Shown: positions 26,689-37,141 of the stretch, one piece after another
How positions within the stretch are numbered: position 1 is the stretch's first letter
Layout of the letters: every line of letters begins with the position of its first letter
Origin: Caulobacter sp. Root655
Lineage (GTDB): Bacteria; Pseudomonadota; Alphaproteobacteria; Caulobacterales; Caulobacteraceae
Assembly: GCF_001427665.1 (NCBI RefSeq)
Contig: NZ_LMHC01000012.1
Span: forward strand, 348,701 to 412,700
DNA length: 64,000 bases
Reading direction: 5' to 3'
The notes under the pieces: model-generated
The model's database searches: none
What the model saw: the letters and a program-made list of their open reading frames with translations, nothing else
Told to the model about the DNA's origin: nothing
Made by a program: the position numbers and the translations under genes

Positions 26689-28496
26689 ATTGCCCCTCGG
26701 GCGCGCCGGGTGAAGCCGTCCGGGCTCCAAGCCTCGCTGCCGACCCCGTGGTGGACGACGAACAGTCCCCGCGGATCGTAGCGCCGCTTGATCGCGTCGA
26801 GACGCCGCCAGTGATCGCCCCAGCTGGCGCGTCGCCAATCGGCGGTGAAGTAGTCGCATTCGGAAAGATAGCTTCCCGCCGCCGGCGCCGACCGGCGCAG
26901 GGCGTCCATGGCCGCGCGGATCCGGGTCGCGTGGTCGCGGGCTTCGCGCAGGTCGGGCTCGGACAGGTCGGTGAAGGCGCAGGGTCCCTCGCCGGCGATG
27001 ATGGCCAGGGCGAAGGCGTCCAGCACCTGCGGATTCATCGCCGTGTCGCGCGACGCCGCGATCGCCGAGGCGGGCGCGCCGGCCAGGCCCTTGTTGAAGT
27101 GGAAAGCGACGGACCAGTGCCGGGTGGCGGCGAACCAGGCGTCGACCAGCTCGGCCCGCCGATCGGCCTTGAGCAGCGTCGCGGGCAGCCAGGCCGAGTC
27201 GTAGCCGTGCCAGATCGCCCCGGCCTGCTCGCCGTCCCCGGCCCACCAATAGTCCCCCGGACGCGCCCCGAGCTGGTCGGCCGACGCGATGGCGTCCGGC
27301 GCGTATTTGACGAAGAACGCCTTGTCCCAGAAGTGTCGAGCCGGAACCGCGACCGCCTGGAACGGCTCGACGACCTGGTAGTCGGCGGGACGGCTGGCGA
27401 CGAATTCGGCCAACCCCCGCCACGCGGCCTCGGCGGCCTCCTGGCTCAGGCCCTGGAACACCATCTGGACCGAAAGCCGGTTGTCGGAGGTGGCGCGCAC
27501 CTGCTCGCCCCAATGCGGATTGAACAGGTTCGACTCGTATTCGGTCAGGAACCGGGCGAGCAGGTCGCGGAAGGCGGTGTCCGACGCGGCCTGGATCGAC
27601 CATCGCACCGCGCCGAAGTTTCGCGGCAGGTCGTGGGTGCGCAGCGTCAGGCGGGTGACCACGCCGAAGGTCCCGCCGCCGCCGCCCTTCAGCGCCCAGA
27701 ACAGGTCGGGTTCGCGGTGGGCGCTGACCGTGCGGACCACGCCATCGGCGGTGACGATCTCGGCTTCCAGCAGGCTGGCGGCCGCCAGGCCGTAGGTCTT
27801 CGAGAAGCTGCCGAAGCCACCGCCCTGGACCAGGCCGGCGACGCCCACCGTCGTGCAGCCGCCGCCCTGCACATAGCGTCCCGCCTCGGTGGTCACGGCC
27901 TGATAGACCCGCAGCCACAGGCAGCCGGCCCCGACCGAGACGGCCTGGATCGGCGCCGCCGTCGACCCCGCCGGCACGAAGGCGTCGTGCAGCGTCACGG
28001 CGTCCATGCCGCGCGTCCAAACCAGCAGCGAGTCGGGGGCGTTCGAGCCGCCGAAATAGCTGTGGCCGCCGCCCTTGACGACCAACCGCAGGCGGTGAGC
28101 GTGGGCGAACAGCACCGCCTTCGAGACGTCGGCGGCGTCCTTGGCCTTGACGACATAGGCGCTGGGCGCGGACTTCCAGGCGTCCACCCAGCCCGACATC
28201 TGGGTCAAGCCCGGCTGGTCGCCGAGGTAGAAGGGGTTCGACAGCAGCGCCTTGGCGGCCGCCGGTTCCAGCTTCGGCACGGTCACCGCCTCCAGGCGGT
28301 TTTCGATCGCGCGGTTCAAGCCGTCCCAGTCGGCGCTGGACGGCCAGGCGGCCGTTCCAGGTCGCACCCTGCCTGCCGTCGCGGCCCGCGCGGTGACGGT
28401 CGGCAAGACCGCCGCGAGCGGCAGGGCGAGCAGGGCGCTGACCAGATGGCGGCGCTGCATCGCGTTCGAGTGGTCTTCGTCGGGTCTGCGGGTCAT
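26685..28496 (-). CDS. Tat-exported FAD-linked oxidase with bicovalent-type site (BBE domain)
   Basis: 603 residues from the ATG at 28496 (591 from 28460); a further upstream extension has poor composition. The leader MQRRHLVSALLALPLAAVL looks like a Tat signal, so it is probably exported folded. The FAD_binding_4 domain has His145 (KGGGHSYFGG) and Cys214 (QGGGCTTVGVAGL), the pair that links FAD covalently at two points in berberine-bridge-type enzymes. The C-terminal BBE domain is seen as YDPRGLFVVHHGVGSEAW. These enzymes oxidise sugars, alcohols or alkaloid-like substrates; the actual one is unknown. Confidence 0.86.
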   Translation of the reverse strand: MTRRPDEDHSNAMQRRHLVSALLALPLAAVLPTVTARAATAGRVRPGTAAWPSSADWDGLNRAIENRLEAVTVPKLEPAAAKALLSNPFYLGDQPGLTQMSGWVDAWKSAPSAYVVKAKDAADVSKAVLFAHAHRLRLVVKGGGHSYFGGSNAPDSLLVWTRGMDAVTLHDAFVPAGSTAAPIQAVSVGAGCLWLRVYQAVTTEAGRYVQGGGCTTVGVAGLVQGGGFGSFSKTYGLAAASLLEAEIVTADGVVRTVSAHREPDLFWALKGGGGGTFGVVTRLTLRTHDLPRNFGAVRWSIQAASDTAFRDLLARFLTEYESNLFNPHWGEQVRATSDNRLSVQMVFQGLSQEAAEAAWRGLAEFVASRPADYQVVEPFQAVAVPARHFWDKAFFVKYAPDAIASADQLGARPGDYWWAGDGEQAGAIWHGYDSAWLPATLLKADRRAELVDAWFAATRHWSVAFHFNKGLAGAPASAIAASRDTAMNPQVLDAFALAIIAGEGPCAFTDLSEPDLREARDHATRIRAAMDALRRSAPAAGSYLSECDYFTADWRRASWGDHWRRLDAIKRRYDPRGLFVVHHGVGSEAWSPDGFTRRARGAI

Positions 28497-28725
28497 CGGA
28501 ACCTCACGTCGGGAACGCCTTCCATGGCCAATCTCGCCTGGCGGCCGCCACAGGCGTGGTGTGGTCGGCGCGCCCGGCGGGACGGGCGGCGGGCGGCCGG
28601 TGCGAAAGGCGACGTGATCGGGATGAGCGGCCTGGCCGCCTACGTCTCCCGCGAGAATGACCTCGGTTGACGCGGATGTCGCGCCACGCCTTGCCCCGCC
28701 CCTGCCCCCTCGTCCATAAGACCCC

Positions 28726-30057
28726 ATGGACGAAAACCTGTTGCATGACGTGCTCGCCGCCGCGCGGAAAGCCGGCGCCGACGCCGCCGAAGCTGTGTTC
28801 GCGCAGCGCCAATCCCTCTCCGTCGGCGTCCGCCTGGGCGAACTGGAAGAGGTCGAGCGCGAGGAATCCCGCGACATCGGCCTGCGGGTCTTTGTCGGCA
28901 AGCAGAGCGCCACGGTCTCCGGTTCGGACGTTTCCGCCGAAGGCCGCGCCAAGCTGATCGACCGGGCGGTGGCCATGGCCCGCCTGGCCCCCGAGGACCA
29001 GTACGCCGCCCTTGCCCCGGCCGAGCGCCAGGCCCGTGCGCCGTTCCGCGACCTTGACCTGTTCGACCCGACCGAGCCCTCGGCCGAAACCCTGGAAACC
29101 CAGGCCCGCGCCGCCGAGCAGGCCGCCCGCGCCGTCGAGGGGGTGACCAATTCCGACGGCGGCTCGTCATCGTGGAGCGCCTCGACCTGGCGGCTCGTCA
29201 CGAGCGAAGGCTTTTCCGGCTTGCATCAAGCCAGCGGCTTCGGCGTCTCGGCCTCGGCCATCGCCGGCGAGGGCGCGCTGATGGAGCGGGGCGGCGAAGG
29301 CCGTTCGACCCGCCACGCCGCCGACCTGCCGACCCCGGAAAGCATCGGCGCCACGGCCGGTCGCCTGGCCGTCGCCAAGCTGAACCCGCGCAAGATCGCC
29401 TCGACCACCGCCCCGGTGATCTTCGAGAACCGCCTGGCCATCTCGCTGCTCAGCCCGCTGATCGGCGCGATCTCCGGCCCGTCGATCGCCCGCGGCACCT
29501 CGTTCCTCAAGGACAAGCTGGGCCAGCAGATCTTCGCCAAGGGCGTGAACCTGCTGGACGACCCGTTCCGGGTGCGCGGCCTGGGCTCGGCCCCGTTCGA
29601 CGACGAGGGCGTGGCCTGCGAGGCCCGCGCCCTGATCGACGACGGCGTGTTGACCACCTGGATCATGAACATCGGCTCGGCCCTGCAACTGGGCATGCAG
29701 TCCACCGGCCACGCCTCGCGCGGCCTGGCCGGCCCGTCCGGCGTCTCGACCCACAACCTGACCCTGCAACCGGGCGACAGGGACCTGGCCGGCCTGATGG
29801 CTGACGCGGGCACGGGCCTGCTGGTGACCTCGATGTTCGGCCCGTCGCTGAACGGCAACACCGGCGACTGGTCGGTGGGCTGCTCGGGCTTCTGGTTCGA
29901 GGACGGGGTCTCGACCGGCCCGGTCACCGAAATCACCGTGGCCGGCAACCTGATCGACATCTATGCCCGCCTGGTCCCCGGCTCGGACCTGGAGCTGCGC
30001 GGGGCCAGCAACAGCCCGTCCCTGCTGGTCGACGCCCTGGCGATCGCCGGCAAATGA
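28726..30057 (+). CDS. pmbA: TldE/PmbA family protein
   Basis: 443 residues. The N-terminal half has the TldD/PmbA fold (ADAAEAVFAQRQSLSVGVRLGELEEVEREESRDIGLRVF), but there is no HExxxH, which marks it as PmbA/TldE, the non-catalytic partner of TldD (encoded at 1421-2851). The conserved C-terminal GNTGDWSVGCSGFWFEDGV is visible. The TldD/TldE pair degrades or matures peptides. It overlaps the cysQ start by four bases (TGAC junction). Confidence 0.93.
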   Translation: MDENLLHDVLAAARKAGADAAEAVFAQRQSLSVGVRLGELEEVEREESRDIGLRVFVGKQSATVSGSDVSAEGRAKLIDRAVAMARLAPEDQYAALAPAERQARAPFRDLDLFDPTEPSAETLETQARAAEQAARAVEGVTNSDGGSSSWSASTWRLVTSEGFSGLHQASGFGVSASAIAGEGALMERGGEGRSTRHAADLPTPESIGATAGRLAVAKLNPRKIASTTAPVIFENRLAISLLSPLIGAISGPSIARGTSFLKDKLGQQIFAKGVNLLDDPFRVRGLGSAPFDDEGVACEARALIDDGVLTTWIMNIGSALQLGMQSTGHASRGLAGPSGVSTHNLTLQPGDRDLAGLMADAGTGLLVTSMFGPSLNGNTGDWSVGCSGFWFEDGVSTGPVTEITVAGNLIDIYARLVPGSDLELRGASNSPSLLVDALAIAGK

Positions 30058-30839
30058 CCGACCTGGACCTGATCCTCGAGGCCGCCCGCGAAGCCGGAGC
30101 CCTGGCGGTTTCGGCCCGCGAGAAGGGCCTGAAGGTGTGGTCCAAGGACGGCGGCTCGCCGGTCACCGACGCCGATCTGGCGGTGGACGCCCTGCTCAAG
30201 GCCAAGCTGACCGGGGCGCGCCCGTCCTATGGCTGGCTGTCGGAAGAGACCGCCGACGACCCTTCCCGCCTGGCGACCAAGCGCCAGTTCGTGGTCGACC
30301 CGATCGACGGCACGGCCGCCTATCTGAAGGGCAAGCCGTGGTTCTCGGTGTCGATCGCCGTGGTCGAGAACGGCCGGCCGATCGCCGGCGTCGTCCTGGC
30401 CCCGGCCCTGGACGAGACCTACGCCGCCACGCTCGGCGGCGGGGCGACGCTGAACGGCGAGCCGATCACGCCCAGCGCGACCCTCGATCTCGAGGACTCG
30501 GCCATGCTGGGCGACGCCAGGATGTTCGCCTATCCCGGCTGGCCCACGCCCTGGCCGGTCATGCGGGTCGAGAGCCGCAACTCGATCGCCTATCGCATCT
30601 GCCTGGTGGCCAGCGGCGACTTCGACGCCGCCATCGCCCTGTCGCCCAAGAACGAGTGGGACCTGGCGGCCGGCGACCTCATCTGCAACGAGGCCGGCGC
30701 CGTCCTGACCGACCACAAAGGGCGCGGCTTCACCTATAATCGGCCAAATCCGCTGCTTCCGAGCCTGGTTTGCGCCAATCGGGCGCTTGCCCCGTTGATC
30801 CTGTCACGCGTCGGGCATATCGACCTGCAACAACGATAA
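30054..30839 (+). CDS. cysQ: 3'(2'),5'-bisphosphate nucleotidase CysQ-type
   Basis: 261 residues, inositol monophosphatase superfamily. Metal and phosphate motifs: SEETADD, then VDPIDGTAAYLKG and WDLAAGDLICNEAGAVLT near the C-terminus. CysQ removes 3'-phosphate from PAP (or PAPS), keeping sulfur assimilation running. It overlaps pmbA by four bases; the DUF4170 gene starts 24 bases later. Annotated neighbours in alphaproteobacteria commonly share this run. Inositol phosphatase activity is an alternative. Confidence 0.88.
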   Translation: MTDLDLILEAAREAGALAVSAREKGLKVWSKDGGSPVTDADLAVDALLKAKLTGARPSYGWLSEETADDPSRLATKRQFVVDPIDGTAAYLKGKPWFSVSIAVVENGRPIAGVVLAPALDETYAATLGGGATLNGEPITPSATLDLEDSAMLGDARMFAYPGWPTPWPVMRVESRNSIAYRICLVASGDFDAAIALSPKNEWDLAAGDLICNEAGAVLTDHKGRGFTYNRPNPLLPSLVCANRALAPLILSRVGHIDLQQR

Positions 30840-30863
30840 CTTCCGCGCAGGATCTTCCCCATC

Positions 30864-31088
30864 ATGTCCGACAAGCAGCTTCTTCACCTCGTGATCGGCG
30901 GTGAACTGGAGAACGTTTCCAGCACCGAGTTCCGCGACCTGTCGAAGGTCGAGTTCGTCGGCGCCTACGCCAGCTACGCCGAAGCCCACAAGGCCTGGAA
31001 GGCCAAGGCCCAGGCGACGGTGGACAACGCCCATGCGCGGTACTTCATCATCCACGCCCACAAGCTGCTGGATCCGAGCCTGGATTGA
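30864..31088 (+). CDS. DUF4170 small protein
   Basis: 74 residues, matching DUF4170: LLHLVIGGELENVSSTEFRDLSKVEFVG and YASYAEAHKAWKAKAQATVDNAHARYFIIHAHKLLDP. No membrane segment. It is a conserved alphaproteobacterial protein of unknown function, often next to lipid A or cysQ genes. In this window it is last in the pmbA-cysQ run and directly before the lipid A block. A family C repeat follows six bases after the stop. Confidence 0.9.
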   Translation: MSDKQLLHLVIGGELENVSSTEFRDLSKVEFVGAYASYAEAHKAWKAKAQATVDNAHARYFIIHAHKLLDPSLD

Positions 31089-31093
31089 TCCAG

Positions 31094-31228
31094 CTCCTCC
31101 CCCTGTGGGGGAGGCGATCGCGAAGCGATCGGTGGGGGGAGTTTTAGGGTCTAGAATCCTGCCTGCGGCCGAAGCCGTATCACTCCCCCCACCGTCGGCT
31201 TCGCCGACACCTCCCCCAAGGGGGGAGG
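31094..31228. repeat. Inverted repeat, family C copy 1
   Basis: Arms CTCCTCCCCCTGTGGGGGAGG and CCTCCCCCAAGGGGGGAGG bound inner GCGAAGCGATCGGTGGGGGGAG / CTCCCCCCACCGTCGGCTTCGC arms. It fills the gap between the convergent DUF4170 and CtpA-like genes. Copies at 34635 and 38151. Confidence 0.88.
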
Positions 31229-31234
31229 CTTCAG

Positions 31235-31915
31235 CTATTCCCTTCTAAGAATCCCCTCGGTCACCAATCCCCCGATCATCCCGGCCCGGAACCGGGCCTT
31301 CATCGCCACCGGGTCGTAGTCCGGCCCCTCCACCCACTCCGTGAAGGTCAGCCCCTTGGGCGCGGCGGTTTCCAGATACTGCTCGAAGACGTAGTCCAAC
31401 ACCCCGGTGTTGCCGTGCCGGATGTGCAGGTACTTCATCGACAGCTGCTCCTTGGCCGCCTCGATCGGCAGGCCCAGGCGGTAGTGGGCGTAGAGCACGC
31501 TCATGATCCCGGCCCGGTCCGCGCCGGACTTGCAGTGCATCAGGGCCGGATATTCGATGCTCTCGAACAGTTCCTTGGCGCCCAGCACCCGCGCCTTGAT
31601 CGGGACCTCGCGCGAGGTGATCACGAAATCGACCATCTTCAGACCCAGGCGCTGACAGGCGTCCTTCTCCAGGGCGTAGAAGCTGCCGTCGAACCCGCCG
31701 CGCAGGTTGATGACGGTCTTGATCCCCTTCTTCTTCCATTCGGCCAGTTGGTGCGGCCACGGCTGGTTGGTGCGCACCAGCTCGGGGCTGACCCAGTGGT
31801 CGTTCTTGAAACCCAGGCGCAGATAGGCGTGGTCGTTCCACAGATAGTGGAGATAGGTGCGAAACCGCCCCCAGCGGGTGGTCAGGTCGTAGCCGGGCAA
31901 CGGACGTTCCTTCAT
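31235..31915 (-). CDS. ctpA: Tyrosine-phosphatase-like protein, CtpA-type
   Basis: 226 residues from the ATG at 31915; an upstream ATG (31990) is unlikely. It contains the phosphatase P-loop HCKSGADRAG with Cys128 and Arg134 and the surrounding alpha/beta fold (TVINLRGG). It resembles Caulobacter CtpA, a predicted tyrosine phosphatase reported to be needed for envelope integrity and linked to removal of lipid A phosphate. Position next to msbA, waaA and lpxK supports this. It is divergent from the ABC exporter with a 151-base gap. The gene symbol is assigned from memory; it may be a paralogue. Confidence 0.75.
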   Translation of the reverse strand: MKERPLPGYDLTTRWGRFRTYLHYLWNDHAYLRLGFKNDHWVSPELVRTNQPWPHQLAEWKKKGIKTVINLRGGFDGSFYALEKDACQRLGLKMVDFVITSREVPIKARVLGAKELFESIEYPALMHCKSGADRAGIMSVLYAHYRLGLPIEAAKEQLSMKYLHIRHGNTGVLDYVFEQYLETAAPKGLTFTEWVEGPDYDPVAMKARFRAGMIGGLVTEGILRRE

Positions 31916-32066
31916 CAAAGCGCTTAACTGGGCATGAAAGCGCTTAACTAGGCGCCACAGCCCTGTAATGCAAAAACCACAGCGTCGCACCTACGCCCTA
32001 TTGGCGGCGCACAGGGGCCCAATGGCTGGCTTGACAGTCCCGCCGCGAAATCCGACCCCTGCCTGC

Positions 32067-33856
<1,790 letters not shown>

Positions 33857-33860
<4 letters not shown>

Positions 33861-34576
33861 GACCGCTGCGCTCGCGCTGGATCATGGTGGCCCTCACCAA
33901 CCTGATGGCCGGCTATCTGCGGCTGACCTACGCCACCCTGCGCTGGACCCACGAGGACCGGTCGCGGGCCGAGAAGGTCTGGGCCGACAGCCTGGCGTCG
34001 AACAGCGGCGCGATCCTGGCCCTGTGGCACTCGCGCGTGCCGGTCGGCCCCACGGCCTGGCCGCAGGGGCCCGACAAGCCGCAGATCCGCGTGCTGGTCT
34101 CGCAGTCGCGCGACGGCGAGTTCATCGCCCGGGTGATCGCCAAGCTCGGCCTGCCCTCGATCCGCGGCTCGTCGCTGAAGAAGACCGACACCGCCAAGAA
34201 CAAGGGTGGCGAGCAGGCCTTCCGCGACATGGTCAAGTGGGTGCGCGACGGCGGCGCCATGGCCATCACCCCCGACGGCCCGCGCGGTCCGGTCGAGGAC
34301 CTGCAGAAGGGCGCCGTCGCCCTGGCCCGGGTGACCGGCGCGCCGGTGCTGTTTGTCGGCATCGCCATGCGGCCCTGCATCCGGCTGGACACCTGGGACC
34401 GCACCATCATCCCCCTGCCCTTCGCCCGGGCCGCCATGGTCTGGGACGGCCCGGCGACCGCCGGTCGCGACGACGATCCCGACGCCCTGGCCCCGGCCTG
34501 GGGCGCGCGCCTGTCGGCGGTGTCGCGGCGGGCCGAGGCGATCGTGGGGGAGCGCCAAGCCGTTCCAGCGCCCTAA
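33857..34576 (+). CDS. DUF374 lysophospholipid acyltransferase-like protein
   Basis: 239 residues. SGAILALWHSRVPVGPTAWP holds the acyltransferase His (WHSR), and ITPDGPRGPVEDLQKGAVALARVTGAPVL the PDGPRGP motif of DUF374. It probably adds an acyl chain to lipid A or a related glycolipid. It shares four bases with the upstream exporter and a family C repeat follows. Whether it acts on lipid A or phospholipid is not decided by the sequence. Confidence 0.82.
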
Positions 34577-34634
34577 GTCCGTCAGGGCGTCTCGCCGATT
34601 TCCGGCGCCGCGCGGACAACGGACGGCCGTTCTT

Positions 34635-34760
34635 CCCTCCCCATTTTGGGGAGGGGGGACCGGCGAAGCTGGTGGGTGGGGCTTCACCGCCGCAACGAAC
34701 GGCCCTGCACCGGACCCCCACCCGACCCGCTACGCGGGCCACCCTCCCCGCAGGGGGGAG
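34635..34760. repeat. Inverted repeat, family C copy 3
   Basis: CCCTCCCCATTTTGGGGAGGG at the left and CCCTCCCCGCAGGGGGGAG at the right, with GGCGAAGCTGGTGGGTGGGG / CCCCCACCCGACCCGCTACGC inside. It lies between the acyltransferase and the cation efflux gene. Confidence 0.8.
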
Positions 34761-34871
34761 CGGATTCCGAAAACTGACCGTTCGAACCTCCGACCAGGGC
34801 GATATGACGGTTTGGGGGATGAGCGCTTCACGGTGATTGATCCTCCCGCCCCTTGGTGGGATGTAGGGTCC

Positions 34872-35876
34872 ATGCCGCACGACCATCCAGGCCATTCGCA
34901 CGACCACCACGACCATGGTCACGACCACGGCCACTCGCACGGTCACGGCCACAACCACGGCCCCGGCGGCCACAGCCACGCGCCCAAGGATTTCGGCCGG
35001 GCCTTCGCCGTCGGCGCGGCCCTGAACATCGGCTTCGTGATCGCCGAGACCGTCGCCGGCCTGATGACCCATTCGCTGGCCCTGCTGGCCGACGCCGGCC
35101 ACAACCTGTCCGACGTGCTGGGCCTGTTCATGGCCTGGGGCGCGGTGGTCCTGGCCAAGCGCGCGCCGACCGGCCGCCACACCTACGGCCTGCGCAAGGG
35201 CACGATCCTGGCCTCGCTGACCAACGCCGTGGTGCTGCTGGTGGCGGTCGGGGCCATCGCCTGGGAGGCCATCCGCCGCTTCGCCGAGCCACAACCGATC
35301 CAGGCCGGGCCGGTGATGATCGTCGCGGCGATCGGCATCGTCATCAACACCGCCACCGCCCTGATGTTCATGCGCGGCTCCAAGGATGACCTCAACATCC
35401 GCGGGGCGTTCCTGCACATGGCCGCCGATGCGGCGATCTCGGCCGGGGTGGTGGTCGCGGCCGCCGCCATGTGGGCGACCGGCTGGCTGTGGCTGGATCC
35501 GGTGGTCAGCCTCGGCATCGTCGTGATCATCGTGCTGGGCACCTGGGGCCTGCTGCGCGACTCGCTGGACCTGGCCCTGGACGCCGCGCCGCGCGGCATC
35601 GACCCCAAGGCGGTCCGGGACTGGCTGGCTGGGCGACCCGGCGTCAGCGAGGTCCACGACCTGCACATCTGGGCGATGAGCACCACCGAGACCGCCATGA
35701 CCGCTCACCTGGTCCGCCTGCCCGAAGCCGGCGCGGAGGGCTCCGACCACGACCAGTTCCTGCACGAGGTCTGCGGCGACATGGCCAGACTCTTTAAGAT
35801 CGGCCACGTCACCATCCAGGTCGAGCACGGCGGCGGGGTCGGCCCGTGCCACCTGGCCGCCGCGGACGCGGTGTGA
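34872..35876 (+). CDS. Cation diffusion facilitator transporter with His-rich leader
   Basis: 334 residues from the ATG at 34872. The first about 37 residues are a His/Asp/Gly cluster (HDHHDHGHDHGHSHGHGHNH), likely binding zinc or similar metal. Six membrane helices follow, with HSLALLADAGHNLSDVLG and HMAADAAISAGVV, which hold the HxxxD-type metal sites of CDF proteins; HTYG is a further family mark. A cytoplasmic domain ends the protein. It exports divalent metals. It overlaps waaA by four bases (GTGA), so a metal exporter is built into the lipid A operon. Confidence 0.93.
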   Translation: MPHDHPGHSHDHHDHGHDHGHSHGHGHNHGPGGHSHAPKDFGRAFAVGAALNIGFVIAETVAGLMTHSLALLADAGHNLSDVLGLFMAWGAVVLAKRAPTGRHTYGLRKGTILASLTNAVVLLVAVGAIAWEAIRRFAEPQPIQAGPVMIVAAIGIVINTATALMFMRGSKDDLNIRGAFLHMAADAAISAGVVVAAAAMWATGWLWLDPVVSLGIVVIIVLGTWGLLRDSLDLALDAAPRGIDPKAVRDWLAGRPGVSEVHDLHIWAMSTTETAMTAHLVRLPEAGAEGSDHDQFLHEVCGDMARLFKIGHVTIQVEHGGGVGPCHLAAADAV

Positions 35877-37141
35877 GCCTTCCCCTCTCCTTGAGCCTCT
35901 ATCGCGCGGCCACCACCGTGCTGGAACCGTTCGCGCCGCTGCTGCTGGAGCGCCGGGCCAAGGCCGGCAAGGAAGACCGCGCCCGGCTGAACGAGCGCCT
36001 GGGCCGTCCGGCGACGCCACGCCCCGCCGGTCCGCTGGTCTGGCTGCACGGCGCCAGCGTCGGCGAGAGCCTGTCGATCCTGCCGCTGGTCGAGCGCCTG
36101 CGGGCGCAGCGGCCGGACGTCGGGGTGCTGGTGACCTCCGGCACCGTCACCTCGGCCCAGCTGTTGGCCCGGCGCCTGCCGGCCGGGGCGATCCACCAGT
36201 TCCTGCCCGTCGACACCCCCGGCGGGGCCCGGCGCTTCCTCGACCATTGGCGGCCCGACCTGGCGGTGTTCGTCGAGAGCGAGCTGTGGCCCAACCTGCT
36301 GCTGACCGCCAAGGACCGCGGCGTGCAGCTGGCCCTGGTCTCGGCCAAGCTGTCGGACAAGAGCTACCGGTCTTGGCAGGCGCGGCCGTTCGCGGCCTGG
36401 CGGCTGTTCAGCGGCTTCGACCTGATCCTGGCCCAGGACGGCCGCGCCGCCGATCGCCTGACCAGCCTGGGCGGAACCGTGGCCGGCCAGGCCGACCTGA
36501 AGTTCGGGTCCGCGCCGCTGCCGGTCGACGCGGCGACGCTGGCCAGCCTGCGCGTTCGCCTGGGCGGTCGGCCGCTGCTGCTGGCCGCCAGCACGCATCC
36601 CGGCGAAGACGAGGTCATCCTGGCGGCCTGGCGCGCCCTGCCCGACCGGCCGCGCCTGGTGATCGCGCCGCGCCACGTCGAACGGGGCCCCGCCATCGCC
36701 GAAGCCGCCCGCGCGACCGGCGCCAGCGTCGCCCTGCGCAGCGCCGAACCCGACGATCTCGCCGAGGTCGTGGTCGCCGACACCCTGGGTGAGCTGGGCC
36801 TGTGGTACCGTCTGGCCGACCTGGCCCTGGTGGCGGGCAGCCTGGTTCCAGGCATCGGCGGCCACAACCCGCTGGAGCCGGCGCGCGTGGACTGTCCGAT
36901 CGTCTCGGGTCCGCATGTCGAGAACTGGCTGACCGCCTATGCCGACCTGCGGGCGGCGGACGGCGCGGCCTTCGCCGACGCCTCGGTGCTGGGTCAGCGC
37001 CTGGCCGCCCTGCTGGTCGGGCCCGAGCGCCTCGATGCCCAGGCGGTCCGCGCCCAGGCCTTCGTGGCGGCCCGCGACGCCGAGGCCCGGGCCGGGCTCG
37101 ACCGCATCCTGGAACTGCTGCCGCCCGGGGTTTCGGCATGA
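35873..37141 (+). CDS. waaA: 3-deoxy-D-manno-octulosonic acid transferase
   Basis: 422 residues from a GTG at 35873 overlapping the CDF stop (GTGTGA). It is the GT30 Kdo transferase that adds Kdo to lipid A. Seen: an N-terminal membrane segment region, PLVWLHGASVGESL, ESELWPNLL, AASTHPGEDEV, VAGSLVPGIGGHNPLEPA. These match the family from end to end. Its stop overlaps the lpxK start by four bases. How many Kdo it adds cannot be told. Confidence 0.94.
   Translation: MSLPLSLSLYRAATTVLEPFAPLLLERRAKAGKEDRARLNERLGRPATPRPAGPLVWLHGASVGESLSILPLVERLRAQRPDVGVLVTSGTVTSAQLLARRLPAGAIHQFLPVDTPGGARRFLDHWRPDLAVFVESELWPNLLLTAKDRGVQLALVSAKLSDKSYRSWQARPFAAWRLFSGFDLILAQDGRAADRLTSLGGTVAGQADLKFGSAPLPVDAATLASLRVRLGGRPLLLAASTHPGEDEVILAAWRALPDRPRLVIAPRHVERGPAIAEAARATGASVALRSAEPDDLAEVVVADTLGELGLWYRLADLALVAGSLVPGIGGHNPLEPARVDCPIVSGPHVENWLTAYADLRAADGAAFADASVLGQRLAALLVGPERLDAQAVRAQAFVAARDAEARAGLDRILELLPPGVSA

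Noticed and set aside
28497..29201. N-terminal extension of the flavoprotein frame
   Set aside because: The added residues are Arg/Ser-rich noise that overlap the start of pmbA on the other strand; the Tat leader begins at 28496.
34353..34871. Extended frame leading into the cation efflux gene
   Set aside because: It runs over the acyltransferase gene and a family C repeat; the real start at 34872 gives the His-rich leader.
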